A stretch of 64,000 nucleotides of DNA. It comes from Thermotalea metallivorans (GTDB lineage Bacteria; Bacillota; Clostridia; Peptostreptococcales; Thermotaleaceae). The notes beneath the pieces are model-generated. The model saw only the letters and a list, made by a program, of their open reading frames with translations, ran no database searches and was not told where the DNA came from. The stretch covers positions 1 to 64,000 of the forward strand of contig NZ_LOEE01000030.1 of NCBI RefSeq assembly GCF_001562415.1, written 5' to 3'. The position numbers and the translations under genes were made by a program. Numbering within the stretch: position 1 is the first letter of the stretch; each line of letters opens with the position of its first letter. Below are positions 17,848 through 26,718 of this stretch, in pieces.

Positions 17848-19167
17848 ATGGAGAAAAAAATAAGGACGATTTTGTTTCCCCTTGTTCTGTTGGTCATGAT
17901 ATTGTCTGCAATACCCATCCATGGGGAAAAGGGAGGAAATGTATATGTTATTCCTATTCAGGGCGAAATTGGTCCTGCAGTGACACAATTTGTAATTAAG
18001 GGAATTGAAAAAGCAGAAGCAGATCCTGATTCCGTTGCCATCATATTTGAGATTGATACCTTAGGGGGAAGGGTGGATCAGGCTACGCGAATAAGGGATG
18101 CAATCATGAAAACGCCCTTGCGAACGATCTCCCTTATTAATAACAAGGCGGAATCTGCCGGCGTGCTCATCAGCATTGCTTCGGAAAATATTGTTATGGC
18201 CAAAGGGGCTACCATCGGATCGGCTGAAACAATCCCGTATAATGAAAAAAATATTTCCTACTGGAAAGGTGAGCTGCGGACAACGGCGGAACAGCGGGGA
18301 AGGGATTCACGCCTGGTGGAGGCCATGGCAGATAGACGAATTGAAATCTCAGATCCTTACGAGGCGGGAAAATATATTGTACAAAAAGGGGAGTTATTGA
18401 ATTTAACGACGCAGGAAGCGGAAAGATTAGGTTTCATCGATTATGTATCCAATAACTATGAACAAATTTTAAAGTTTTTCAATATTTCCTATGGAACGAT
18501 TATTCCTGTAAAACCGGACTTTAAAATGACAATTGCCCAATGGGTTACAAGCTCTGTTGTACTTCCGATGATTTTAAGCATTGGTTTTATCGGGTTGCTG
18601 GTGGAAATTTTTACCCCCGGCTTTGGACTTGGAGGAACCGTCAGTCTGATTGCCTTTTCCATTTTCTTTGGAGGAAGCATCTTGGCAGGAAATGCAGGCT
18701 TCGCTGTAGTTTTGATATTTCTTACGGGTATTGTACTTCTGGTAATTGAAGCAATCGTACCGGGATTCGGAGCGCCGGGAATCGGGGGGATTCTCTGTAT
18801 TATCATCAGCATTGTTTTAGCATCCGAATCTGTAATATTAGGACTCTCTTCTTTAGCTATTGCCTTTGTCATGACGGTGATTGCAGCCGCGTTGTTGTTG
18901 AAGTATGCACCAAGGAATAAGTATTTCGACAGGATCATCTTGGGCGTAGAATTGAGAAAGGACGCGGGATTCAGCTCAACGTCATCAAAAGGAGAGTGGT
19001 TAGGCTTAGAAGGTGTGGCTGTTACTCCTTTAAGGCCCGCGGGGACAATTGAAGTAAGCGGTGAAAAAATTGATGTAGTTTCCGAGGGGGAGTTTATTGA
19101 GAAGGATGAAAGGGTAAAAATTATGAAAATAGAAGGAAGAAGAATTGTTGTTAAGAAAATTAATTAG
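17848..19167 (+). CDS. nfeD: NfeD-type membrane serine protease (ClpP-class)
   Basis: 439 aa. A signal peptide (ILFPLVLLVMILSAIPIHG) is followed by a ClpP-like protease domain with EIDTLGGRVDQATRI and NNKAESAGVLISIASE, where the Ser of AESAG is the expected nucleophile. About five membrane segments (residues 225-350) come next, then a soluble C-terminal OB-fold NfeD domain ending KIEGRRIVVKKIN. This long form is encoded with flotillin-like or stomatin-like partners. Here floA starts 13 bases later. GGGAGGTG precedes ATG 17848. Confidence 0.93.
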   Translation: MEKKIRTILFPLVLLVMILSAIPIHGEKGGNVYVIPIQGEIGPAVTQFVIKGIEKAEADPDSVAIIFEIDTLGGRVDQATRIRDAIMKTPLRTISLINNKAESAGVLISIASENIVMAKGATIGSAETIPYNEKNISYWKGELRTTAEQRGRDSRLVEAMADRRIEISDPYEAGKYIVQKGELLNLTTQEAERLGFIDYVSNNYEQILKFFNISYGTIIPVKPDFKMTIAQWVTSSVVLPMILSIGFIGLLVEIFTPGFGLGGTVSLIAFSIFFGGSILAGNAGFAVVLIFLTGIVLLVIEAIVPGFGAPGIGGILCIIISIVLASESVILGLSSLAIAFVMTVIAAALLLKYAPRNKYFDRIILGVELRKDAGFSSTSSKGEWLGLEGVAVTPLRPAGTIEVSGEKIDVVSEGEFIEKDERVKIMKIEGRRIVVKKIN

Positions 19168-19180
19168 GAGGGTTTGAACT

Positions 19181-20176
19181 ATGCCAACCATTATCATCTT
19201 TGGTATTATGTCCATTGTCGTATTGATGTTATTAGGATTGCTGTTTAGTTTTATTCCGGTAGGTCTATGGATTACTGCATATTTCTCTGGAGTAAAAATC
19301 GGTATTTTTACCTTGATCGGAATGAGGTTCAGAAGGGTTGCACCTTCCAGAATTGTGAATCCTTTGATTAAGGCAACAAAGGCAGGATTAAATCTGGATA
19401 TTAACAAGCTGGAGGCCCATTATCTGGCGGGGGGCAATGTAAACAGTGTGGTGGATGCTTTGATTGCAGCCCAACGGGCTGAGATTGCCCTTGAATTCGA
19501 AAGGGCTGCCGCCATCGATTTGGCAGGCAGAGAGGTTTTAAGTGCCGTACAGGTCAGTGTAAATCCCAAGGTGATTGAAACTCCAAGAGTTTCTGCTGTA
19601 GCCAAAGATGGTATCGAAGTGATCGTAAAGGCAAGGGTAACAGTAAGGGCTAATATTGAAAGATTGGTGGGCGGCGCCGGTGAGGAAACAATCATTGCCA
19701 GGGTAGGAGAAGGGATTGTGACCACAGTAGGTTCATCCCAGAGTCATAAGGAAGTTCTGGAAAATCCGGATAAAATATCGAGAACCGTTTTAGGTAAGGG
19801 TCTCGATGCAGGTACGGCCTTTGAAATTCTCTCTATTGATATTGCCGATGTAGATATTGGAAGAAATATTGGTGCCCAACTGCAAACGGATCAAGCAGAG
19901 GCAGACAAGAGAATTGCTCAAGCGAAAGCCGAGGAAAGGCGTGCAATGGCGGTGGCAAAAGAACAAGAAATGATTGCAGCTGTCCAAGAAATGCGTGCCA
20001 AGGTGGTTGAAGCGGAAGCTGAGATTCCAAAGGCAATGGCAGCGGCTTTAAGAGAAGGAAAAATTGGTGTGATGGACTATTATAACATGCAAAATATTGT
20101 GGCAGACACAGATATGCGCAAGGCTATTTCAAAGATGGGAAAAGAGGATGAGAAAAATCCGCCAATGAAGAAGTAG
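19181..20176 (+). CDS. floA: Flotillin-like protein FloA
   Basis: 331 aa, UPF0365/YqfA family. An N-terminal hydrophobic hairpin ([18 protein letters not shown] and following) anchors it in the membrane. The SPFH-like domain spans residues 50-200, and an Ala/Glu-rich coiled coil runs from 230 to 290 ([20 protein letters not shown]). It organises functional membrane microdomains. It is paired with nfeD in one operon, the classic arrangement; AGGAGGG precedes ATG 19181. Confidence 0.96.
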   Translation: MPTIIIFGIMSIVVLMLLGLLFSFIPVGLWITAYFSGVKIGIFTLIGMRFRRVAPSRIVNPLIKATKAGLNLDINKLEAHYLAGGNVNSVVDALIAAQRAEIALEFERAAAIDLAGREVLSAVQVSVNPKVIETPRVSAVAKDGIEVIVKARVTVRANIERLVGGAGEETIIARVGEGIVTTVGSSQSHKEVLENPDKISRTVLGKGLDAGTAFEILSIDIADVDIGRNIGAQLQTDQAEADKRIAQAKAEERRAMAVAKEQEMIAAVQEMRAKVVEAEAEIPKAMAAALREGKIGVMDYYNMQNIVADTDMRKAISKMGKEDEKNPPMKK

Positions 20177-20216
20177 CCGATAAGATCGATGGTATCAGCC
20201 AAAAGGATGTGAGCAT

Positions 20217-20705
20217 ATGGATGTTATATTTGATTTGCTGCCATTTTTAATCTTTATTCTTGCAGTGATTTCGAAAACTAAGAAAAAAACAGAGTCTTCC
20301 CATGGACGCAGCAGGGATCCAGGACACCGTCCTCAGGGACGAAAAGTGCCTGTCTATCCTGCGATGAAAATAGATGATTTCAAACGGATCGGCGGAAGAA
20401 TCGGCGAAACCTTAAAGAGAGAAATTTACACGACCTTAGAGGAGGTATTGGGGGACGACTGGCAAAACAGAGGTGAAGAGCTGAAAGAGGACAAAGGGAA
20501 AATCATTGAGCAGTACAATGAAAAGCCTGAGAAGTCTGTGATTGAGAACATCAGTACAACGGAAACAAAAGAAGAGAATAAGGGCAAGGACGTTATCAAG
20601 GAGACAGAAATAGGAAAGAATCAACTTTCCATCAACAAGGAAAGTGTTCTCCATGGAATTATTATGGCGGAAGTTTTAGGGAAACCTAAAGCTGTTAAAA
20701 GATAA
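20217..20705 (+). CDS. Membrane-anchored hypothetical protein in the yqfB position
   Basis: 162 aa. One N-terminal hydrophobic segment (VIFDLLPFLIFILAVIS) is followed by a basic linker (KTKKKTESSHGRSRDPGHRP), a short conserved-looking helix (DDFKRIGGRIGETLKREIYTTLEE) and a highly charged Lys/Glu tail. The family is unknown to me. It lies right after floA and before a very strong terminator, so it is the last gene of the nfeD-floA operon and may be a local partner of the flotillin. Confidence 0.75.
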   Translation: MDVIFDLLPFLIFILAVISKTKKKTESSHGRSRDPGHRPQGRKVPVYPAMKIDDFKRIGGRIGETLKREIYTTLEEVLGDDWQNRGEELKEDKGKIIEQYNEKPEKSVIENISTTETKEENKGKDVIKETEIGKNQLSINKESVLHGIIMAEVLGKPKAVKR

Positions 20706-20746
20706 AAAAGGAGGCTGTAAAAGAATTATCTTTACAGCCTCCTTTT
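20706..20746 (+). terminator. Strong terminator of the nfeD-floA operon
   Basis: A perfect 16-bp stem: 20706-20721 (AAAAGGAGGCTGTAAA) against 20731-20746, with a nine-base loop. The A and T arms let it work in both directions. Confidence 0.92.
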
Positions 20747-20840
20747 ATCTTCATCAAGGGAGCTCAAAGCCTGTAAAATATTGTACTATGGCTTCATAGG
20801 GGTGCATAAAATTTATATATATAAAAGGAGGGAACGCTTT

Positions 20841-21119
20841 ATGGATAGAAAAACAAAGGAAATCAAAGAAAGCATATCTGAACTGTTAGAGCTTCCCAAG
20901 GACATTGTGCTAGATCTTCCAAGAATAACAATGATTGGAAATCTTCAGATATATATTGAAAATCATAAGGGGATCATAGAGTATTCAAAACTTAGGATAA
21001 GAATCAATACAAAAAATGGGATATTGCGCATTGTCGGCAAAGATCTTCAAATCAAAACCATTATTACAGAAGAGATCATTATTACCGGAATCATCAATCA
21101 AATTGAGTTTGTAGAATAA
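20841..21119 (+). CDS. yqfC: Sporulation protein YqfC
   Basis: 92 aa from ATG 20841, which follows AAAGGAGGG; the upstream frame from 20781 lacks a site. It belongs to the small YabP/YqfC family, with SISELLELPKDIVLDLPRIT and IENHKGIIEYSKLRIRI typical. The family is conserved in spore formers and expressed in the mother cell in Bacillus. It is followed seven bases later by yqfD, its usual partner, which it may help to localise during engulfment or coat assembly. Confidence 0.92.
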   Translation: MDRKTKEIKESISELLELPKDIVLDLPRITMIGNLQIYIENHKGIIEYSKLRIRINTKNGILRIVGKDLQIKTIITEEIIITGIINQIEFVE

Positions 21120-21134
21120 AGAGAGGTGATCCAT

Positions 21135-22322
21135 GTGCTGATTGTAAAGCTGTGGAATTTCTTAAGGGGGTATGTAGTGATACGCATAGAGGGTTTGACC
21201 CTTGAGAAATTTATTAATTATGCCATTGCCAGGGGAATATATCTTTGGGATATTGTGAGAATTGATTATACGACCTTAGAGGCAAAAGTAGGGCTTTCCG
21301 GCTATAAGGAATTGAGGCATATCGTAAAAAGGGCAGGATGTAAGGTGAAAATCAATATGAAAATCGGATATCCTTTTTTTATGCATAAAATCAAGGCAAG
21401 AAAAATGTTGATGTTTGGGTTTATGATTGCCATTTCCTTGGTCATCCTGACAACTTCTTTTATATGGGATGTTGAAGTCAGAGGGACGGAAAGCATACCC
21501 GAGGAAAAAATCGTTAAAACTTTATATGAATTGGGGTTGAGTCCTGGAATATTTAAATATAAATTAGATTTGGCAAGTATTGAAAATCAAATCATGATTG
21601 AGATGGAAGAGTTGGCATGGATTGGTATTGAAATTAGAGGAACAAAGGCCATTGTAGAAATTGTTGAAAAAGTCCATCCGCCGCAAAAAATACCCATGGA
21701 AATTCCTTGTGATATTATTGCATCAAAAAATGGAGTCATTGAGAAAATAATCGCTAAAAATGGAGATGCTATGGTTCAAAAGGGTGACATTGTAAAGGCA
21801 GGGAAAATCCTTATATCGGGTACTGTGATCAGGGAAGGGTCAGATCCAAGATATGTCCATGCTTTGGGAGAAGTTTTTGCGAAAACCTATTATGAAAAAA
21901 ATGATGAAATGTCTATAATAAAAGTAAATAAAATCAAGACAGGCAATCGGTTTATAAAAAGAACGGTCAAAATCGGCAGTACACAATTAATGCTGAGCTT
22001 TGGAGATATACCTTTCAGCAACTATATTGTGGAGAGCAGGAAGAAAAGCCTGTTCCAATGGAGGAATATTCAAATCCCTGTCGAAATTATAATAGATGAA
22101 TACTATGAAGTCATTGTTCAAAGAGAAAGGATAGATCCAGAAACTGTGAAAAAAGCCTTGATGGAAAAATTAACGGTGGAGTTGGCAAAACAAATGCCTC
22201 CACATATCACCATTTTGAATCAGGATATAAAATATCAAGAAGAAAATAATATCATTAGGGCCAAATTGACTATCGAGGCTTTGGAACAGATTGGAATTCA
22301 AAAGAGAATCAATATATTTTAA
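21135..22322 (+). CDS. yqfD: Sporulation protein YqfD
   Basis: About 395 aa. GTG 21135 lies four bases after AGGTGAT; GTG 21126 overlaps it. A cytoplasmic N-terminal domain precedes one membrane segment (MLMFGFMIAISLVILTTSF, near residue 95), then a long outer domain with the VEVRGTESIPEEKI start seen in the YqfD family. The role in sporulation is unknown. It forms an operon with yqfC, and its stop TAA overlaps the first in-frame ATG of phoH. Confidence 0.93.
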   Translation: MLIVKLWNFLRGYVVIRIEGLTLEKFINYAIARGIYLWDIVRIDYTTLEAKVGLSGYKELRHIVKRAGCKVKINMKIGYPFFMHKIKARKMLMFGFMIAISLVILTTSFIWDVEVRGTESIPEEKIVKTLYELGLSPGIFKYKLDLASIENQIMIEMEELAWIGIEIRGTKAIVEIVEKVHPPQKIPMEIPCDIIASKNGVIEKIIAKNGDAMVQKGDIVKAGKILISGTVIREGSDPRYVHALGEVFAKTYYEKNDEMSIIKVNKIKTGNRFIKRTVKIGSTQLMLSFGDIPFSNYIVESRKKSLFQWRNIQIPVEIIIDEYYEVIVQRERIDPETVKKALMEKLTVELAKQMPPHITILNQDIKYQEENNIIRAKLTIEALEQIGIQKRINIF

Positions 22323-23350
22323 TGACTAGGGAGGAGCATTATTTGGAACAACAGACAATGGAACGAAGAATTCGTATGGAGGAATTTGACTATTCCAAAG
22401 AATTATTTGGAAACTTCGATGAAAATATGAAAATTATCGAGGCAACATATCATGTTCATATTGTTTCAAGACAGGGAGAAATTGTAATCATTGGAAGTCA
22501 GCATGAGACCCAAAAAGCGGAAAATTTGATTTATAAGCTGATTGATATTTTGAAGACAGGAGAGGCACTGGATCCGCAAAAGATTAACTATTCCATCCAA
22601 TTGCTGGAAAGTGGACAGGAAGGACAGATCAAAGAACTGCTTGACAATGTGATTTGCATTACGGCAAAAGGAAAACAGATTAAACCCAAAACCTTGGGAC
22701 AAAAAAAATATACAAAGGCGATAAAAGAGAATGATATTGTATTCGGTATTGGACCTGCCGGGACTGGAAAAACTTATCTGGCTATGGCCATGGCAGTCAA
22801 TGCATTTAAAAATAAAGAAGTAAGTAGAATTATCTTAACCCGTCCGGCTGTAGAGGCTGGGGAAAGTTTAGGCTTTTTGCCCGGAGATTTGCAAGAAAAG
22901 GTGGACCCATATTTAAGACCTTTATATGATGCCCTGTACGATATTTTGGGAGGAGAAACCTTCTTGAAATATAAGGAAAGAGGCATGATCGAAGTTGCTC
23001 CATTGGCCTATATGAGAGGAAGGACATTGGATGATTCCTTTATTATATTGGATGAAGCGCAGAATACTACTCGAGAACAGATGAAAATGTTTCTTACAAG
23101 ATTGGGTTTTGGTTCCAAGGCGATTGTTACGGGTGATATTACCCAGATTGATTTGCCGAAGGGAAAAGAGTCTGGACTAAAACAGGCAATAGAAATACTA
23201 AACGATGTGGAAGGTATAGAATTTGTGTTTTTAAATGAAAGTGATGTTGTTCGGCATGCCCTTGTCCAAAGAATTATCAAAGCATATGACAGGTATGAGA
23301 AAGCAAAGGAAGTAAGTCACGGAAAGGTGATTGTCAGGACCAAAAAGTAA
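22322..23350 (+). CDS. phoH: PhoH family ATPase (PhoH-like protein)
   Basis: 342 aa from ATG 22322, or 335 from TTG 22343. The TTG has AGGGAGG eight bases upstream and is the more likely start. An N-terminal KH-like region (residues 35-85) is followed by the ATPase with GPAGTGKTYLAMAMA (Walker A), RPAVEAGESLGFLPGDL, and IILDEAQNTT (Walker B). PhoH-type ATPases are linked to RNA metabolism, often with YbeY, which is encoded two genes downstream. Confidence 0.95.
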   Translation: MTREEHYLEQQTMERRIRMEEFDYSKELFGNFDENMKIIEATYHVHIVSRQGEIVIIGSQHETQKAENLIYKLIDILKTGEALDPQKINYSIQLLESGQEGQIKELLDNVICITAKGKQIKPKTLGQKKYTKAIKENDIVFGIGPAGTGKTYLAMAMAVNAFKNKEVSRIILTRPAVEAGESLGFLPGDLQEKVDPYLRPLYDALYDILGGETFLKYKERGMIEVAPLAYMRGRTLDDSFIILDEAQNTTREQMKMFLTRLGFGSKAIVTGDITQIDLPKGKESGLKQAIEILNDVEGIEFVFLNESDVVRHALVQRIIKAYDRYEKAKEVSHGKVIVRTKK

Positions 23351-23391
23351 GCAAAGGATAAAGAAAAATGCATCATTAGGGGGAAATAAAA

Positions 23392-25488
23392 TTGGCCTTT
23401 CTAACGCATGTTCAGGAACGGTTGGGGAAAAACCGACTGGTTAGATTGATTGGAAAAAGCCTTGCAAGTAAGTTAGTATTGTTCAGCATTTTTTTCTGTG
23501 TCGTTTTTTTTGGCACCATTACTGCCTTTTCTCCTGAAAAATACGAATTGGAGGTGGGACAGAAGTCCCCGATTGATTTTAAAGCACCTAGGGATTTGGA
23601 GGATCGCATTGCCACGGAACGTTTGATCAAGAAGGCCATTGAATCGGTGGAACCTAGGGAAAAGATTGATCCCACCATTCAAATTGATATCAAGAAAAAA
23701 ATAGAAAAATTTTTCAGCAATTTGTATGAAATCCGGGAAAACCAGGATCTTTCCCATGTAGAAAAAGAAAAACAACTGGTAGAGAATAACGACTTAAATT
23801 TAAGTGATAAAGAAATTGCATTGGTCCTCAATGCTTCCAATAAAGAGCTTAAAAATATGGAGAGCTATATCTATGAAATTGTCCTGCAAGTGATGTCTAC
23901 AGGAATCAAAGCTGAAGAACTGGAAAAAGAGAGGGTCAATATCACAAATTATTTTATGGGATTAAAAGAATTTTCTGAGGACATGCGGCTTTTCGGTATT
24001 CATATTGTCAATTCTTCCATTCGGCCCAATCGTTTTCTTGATGTGGAGACCACGCAACAAAAGCGGGAAGAGGCTGCAAAGAGTGTTGAAAAGGTCATTG
24101 TCAGAAGAGGAAATCTCATTATCAGTGCCGGGGAAACAGTAACCGAAGACAAGCTTCAGCTTCTGAAGGATGCGGGATTGGTGAAAGAAAACGGCAAAAA
24201 GGATTTTTCCCTATATTTTGGTGTAGGTCTATTTGTCATTGTCGTTGAAACATTATTGGCAGCATATATTTATGTTTTCAATAGGGAGCTGCTTCAATCC
24301 ATATCAAAGATGTATTTGATTTTGCTGATATTTTTGTCCGTATATCTTATTTCTAAAACCTTATACGGTATTTCCTCCTATTTGGTGCCCGTAGCTGCTG
24401 CTGCAATGCTGCTGAGTATTTTAATTGATGCCCGATTGGCCATTGTCGTAAATGTAGCGATGGCTATCTTGATTACTGTGATGACAGGAAATAATATTGA
24501 TTTTATGATCAGTTCCTTGGTGGGGGGGACGGTAGGAGCATTTTGTGCAACCCGCAGTCATCAGCGGGCAAATATATTTTTTTCGGGCCTGGCAGTCAGT
24601 TTAAGCAACAGCATTATCATTTTAGGGATGGGATTTATTGACAACGTGGAATTATCAAAGATTGCTATGGAAAGTTTTACGGGGATCCTCAATGGAGTCC
24701 TTTGTGCCATACTGACCATAGGTTCTTTGCCTTTATGGGAGACAACCTTTAGTATTTTGACTCCTTTCAAGCTTTTAGAATTATCCAATCCCAATCATCC
24801 TATACTGAAAAAGCTGCTGTTGGAAGCACCGGGTACTTATCATCATAGCGTAATTGTGGGAAACCTCAGTGAAGCGGCTGCCGATGCCATTGGGGCCAAT
24901 GGATTGTTTGCCAGGGTGAGTGCCTACTATCATGATATCGGTAAGCTGAAGAGACCTTATTTTTTCAAGGAAAACCAGCTTACCCATGAAAACCCCCACG
25001 AAAAACTGACAGCAAGCTTAAGCACATTGATTATCACCAGTCATGTGAAGGATGGAATTGAAATTGCACGGGCCCATAAGATACCAAAGGAAATTGTGGA
25101 TATTATTGAGCAGCATCATGGTACTACCTTGGTGAAATACTTCTATCATAAGGCTTTAAATAATGATGAAAATAATCCTATTGAAGAGGCCAACTACCGG
25201 TATGATGGTATCAAACCCCAATCCAAGGAAGCCGCCATTGTGATGTTGGCCGATTCCGTTGAAGCAGCTGTAAGAAGCATGCCAGAACACAGCAGTGATA
25301 AAATCAGCAAACTGATCGATAAAATTATAGAAGATAAATTGAAAGACGGGCAATTGGATGAATGTGATTTGACTTTAAAAGATTTGGAGAAAATTTCCCA
25401 TGCTTTTCGAAGGGTGCTGGCGGGGATTTTTCATGAGAGAATTGAATATCCCGATTTAAATACAAAAACAGCGGAGGCGACACGATAG
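23392..25488 (+). CDS. pgpH: 7TM-HD membrane phosphohydrolase (PgpH/YqfF type)
   Basis: 698 aa. An N-terminal membrane anchor leads to a large outer domain (7TMR-HDED, residues 50-270), seven membrane helices (275-480) and a cytoplasmic HD domain with HHSVIVGNLSEAAADAIG and the metal-binding pair in YYHDIGKLKRPYFF. In Listeria PgpH hydrolyses the second messenger c-di-AMP; that function is inferred here. TTG 23392 follows AGGGGG. Encoded between phoH and ybeY as in Bacillus. Confidence 0.94.
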   Translation: MAFLTHVQERLGKNRLVRLIGKSLASKLVLFSIFFCVVFFGTITAFSPEKYELEVGQKSPIDFKAPRDLEDRIATERLIKKAIESVEPREKIDPTIQIDIKKKIEKFFSNLYEIRENQDLSHVEKEKQLVENNDLNLSDKEIALVLNASNKELKNMESYIYEIVLQVMSTGIKAEELEKERVNITNYFMGLKEFSEDMRLFGIHIVNSSIRPNRFLDVETTQQKREEAAKSVEKVIVRRGNLIISAGETVTEDKLQLLKDAGLVKENGKKDFSLYFGVGLFVIVVETLLAAYIYVFNRELLQSISKMYLILLIFLSVYLISKTLYGISSYLVPVAAAAMLLSILIDARLAIVVNVAMAILITVMTGNNIDFMISSLVGGTVGAFCATRSHQRANIFFSGLAVSLSNSIIILGMGFIDNVELSKIAMESFTGILNGVLCAILTIGSLPLWETTFSILTPFKLLELSNPNHPILKKLLLEAPGTYHHSVIVGNLSEAAADAIGANGLFARVSAYYHDIGKLKRPYFFKENQLTHENPHEKLTASLSTLIITSHVKDGIEIARAHKIPKEIVDIIEQHHGTTLVKYFYHKALNNDENNPIEEANYRYDGIKPQSKEAAIVMLADSVEAAVRSMPEHSSDKISKLIDKIIEDKLKDGQLDECDLTLKDLEKISHAFRRVLAGIFHERIEYPDLNTKTAEATR

Positions 25489-25944
25489 ATGGAATTAATG
25501 ATCGATAACAGACAGGAAATCATCCCATGGGACAAAAAAATGGAAACATTGATTGCACAGGCTGTGGAAATGTGCTTAGAAAAAGAAGGAATAACAAAGG
25601 ATGTGGAGATTAGCATTTCCTTAGTGGATAATCAAGAAATCCGGGATTTGAATAGGGAATATAGGAATATAGACAAACCTACCGATGTTCTCTCCTTTCC
25701 TCAATATGATACATTAAAAAATCTCAAACCGCCTCTTTGTTTGGGAGATATAGTGATATCCCTTGAAAAAGCGCTGGAGCAATCGAAGGATTATGGACAT
25801 TCCTTGGAAAGGGAAATCGCTTTTTTAACGGTGCATAGCATGTTTCATTTAATAGGATATGATCATGACACAGAAGAAAATACCCTGAGGATGCGGCAAA
25901 AGGAAGAAGAAGTTCTTCAAGCTTTGGGTATACTAAGAGAATAA
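25489..25944 (+). CDS. ybeY: Endoribonuclease YbeY (rRNA maturation factor)
   Basis: 151 aa. The zinc motif is HSMFHLIGYDHDTEE (HxxxHxxxxxH) near residue 116. The family segment TDVLSFPQY precedes it. YbeY takes part in 16S rRNA 3' processing and ribosome quality control. The ATG immediately follows the pgpH stop codon and its binding site GGAGG lies within pgpH, so the two are coupled. Confidence 0.96.
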   Translation: MELMIDNRQEIIPWDKKMETLIAQAVEMCLEKEGITKDVEISISLVDNQEIRDLNREYRNIDKPTDVLSFPQYDTLKNLKPPLCLGDIVISLEKALEQSKDYGHSLEREIAFLTVHSMFHLIGYDHDTEENTLRMRQKEEEVLQALGILRE

Positions 25945-25956
25945 GCGAGGTATTCT

Positions 25957-26655
25957 ATGGGAAACAGAAAGTTAGTCGACAGTTTTAATGATGCCATTGA
26001 TGGAATCATTTATACCTTAAAAACCCAAAGGAATATGCGCATACATTTCGCTACGGCCATCGGCGTATTGCTATTGAGTTTGTTTTTTAAGCTGTCAAAA
26101 CTGGAGGTGCTGATTTTATTCTTTACCATTTCTTTGGTCATTATCGCAGAAATGATCAATACTTCCATCGAAGCTGCCATTGACCTTATTACCGATCGGT
26201 ATCACGAATTGGCCAAAATTGCCAAAAACGTGGCGGCAGGAGCTGTATTCATTGCTTCGTTGAATGCAATCCTGGTAGCATATATCATTTTTTTTGATAA
26301 GCTGAATCTGGTAACGGAAATTGTATTGCATCGGGTAAGGCAAATGCCCGTGCATCTAACTTTTATTAGCTTGCTTATTGTCATTTTGATTGTGATTTCC
26401 ATCAAGGCATTTCATGGTAAAGGAAGGCCCTTTCGTGGCGGGATGCCTAGTGGCCATGCAGCCATTGCTTTTTCTTTGGCAACGGCCATCGCTTTTATAT
26501 CGGAGAATACGCTGATCATTACCTTAAGCTTATTCTTGGCTGTCTTAGTGGCGCAAAGCAGAATAGAATCCCAGATTCACAGTTTGTTTCAGGTGATTGC
26601 AGGGGCTGCATTGGGGGTATGTATTACATTGCTAATTTTTCAAACAATATATTAA
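25957..26655 (+). CDS. Fusion of undecaprenol/diacylglycerol kinase (DgkA) and PAP2 phosphatase domain
   Basis: 232 aa. Residues 1-115 are a DgkA-type lipid kinase with three membrane helices and IAEMINTSIEAAIDLITDR, the catalytic Glu/Asn segment. Residues 130-232 are a PAP2 domain with KX6RP (KAFHGKGRP), MPSGHAAI, and SRIESQIHSLFQV. PAP2 motif 3 is normally SRxxxxxHxxxD; here the Asp is Gln, so phosphatase activity may be altered or lost. Such fusions join phosphorylation and dephosphorylation of a lipid carrier or diacylglycerol. It takes the Bacillus dgkA position. Confidence 0.9.
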   Translation: MGNRKLVDSFNDAIDGIIYTLKTQRNMRIHFATAIGVLLLSLFFKLSKLEVLILFFTISLVIIAEMINTSIEAAIDLITDRYHELAKIAKNVAAGAVFIASLNAILVAYIIFFDKLNLVTEIVLHRVRQMPVHLTFISLLIVILIVISIKAFHGKGRPFRGGMPSGHAAIAFSLATAIAFISENTLIITLSLFLAVLVAQSRIESQIHSLFQVIAGAALGVCITLLIFQTIY

Positions 26656-26718
26656 GGGGAGTAAATGTTTTACTTCCCTTTTATCAACAATGCAAAACTA
26701 GTATTAGGAGGAAGCCTA

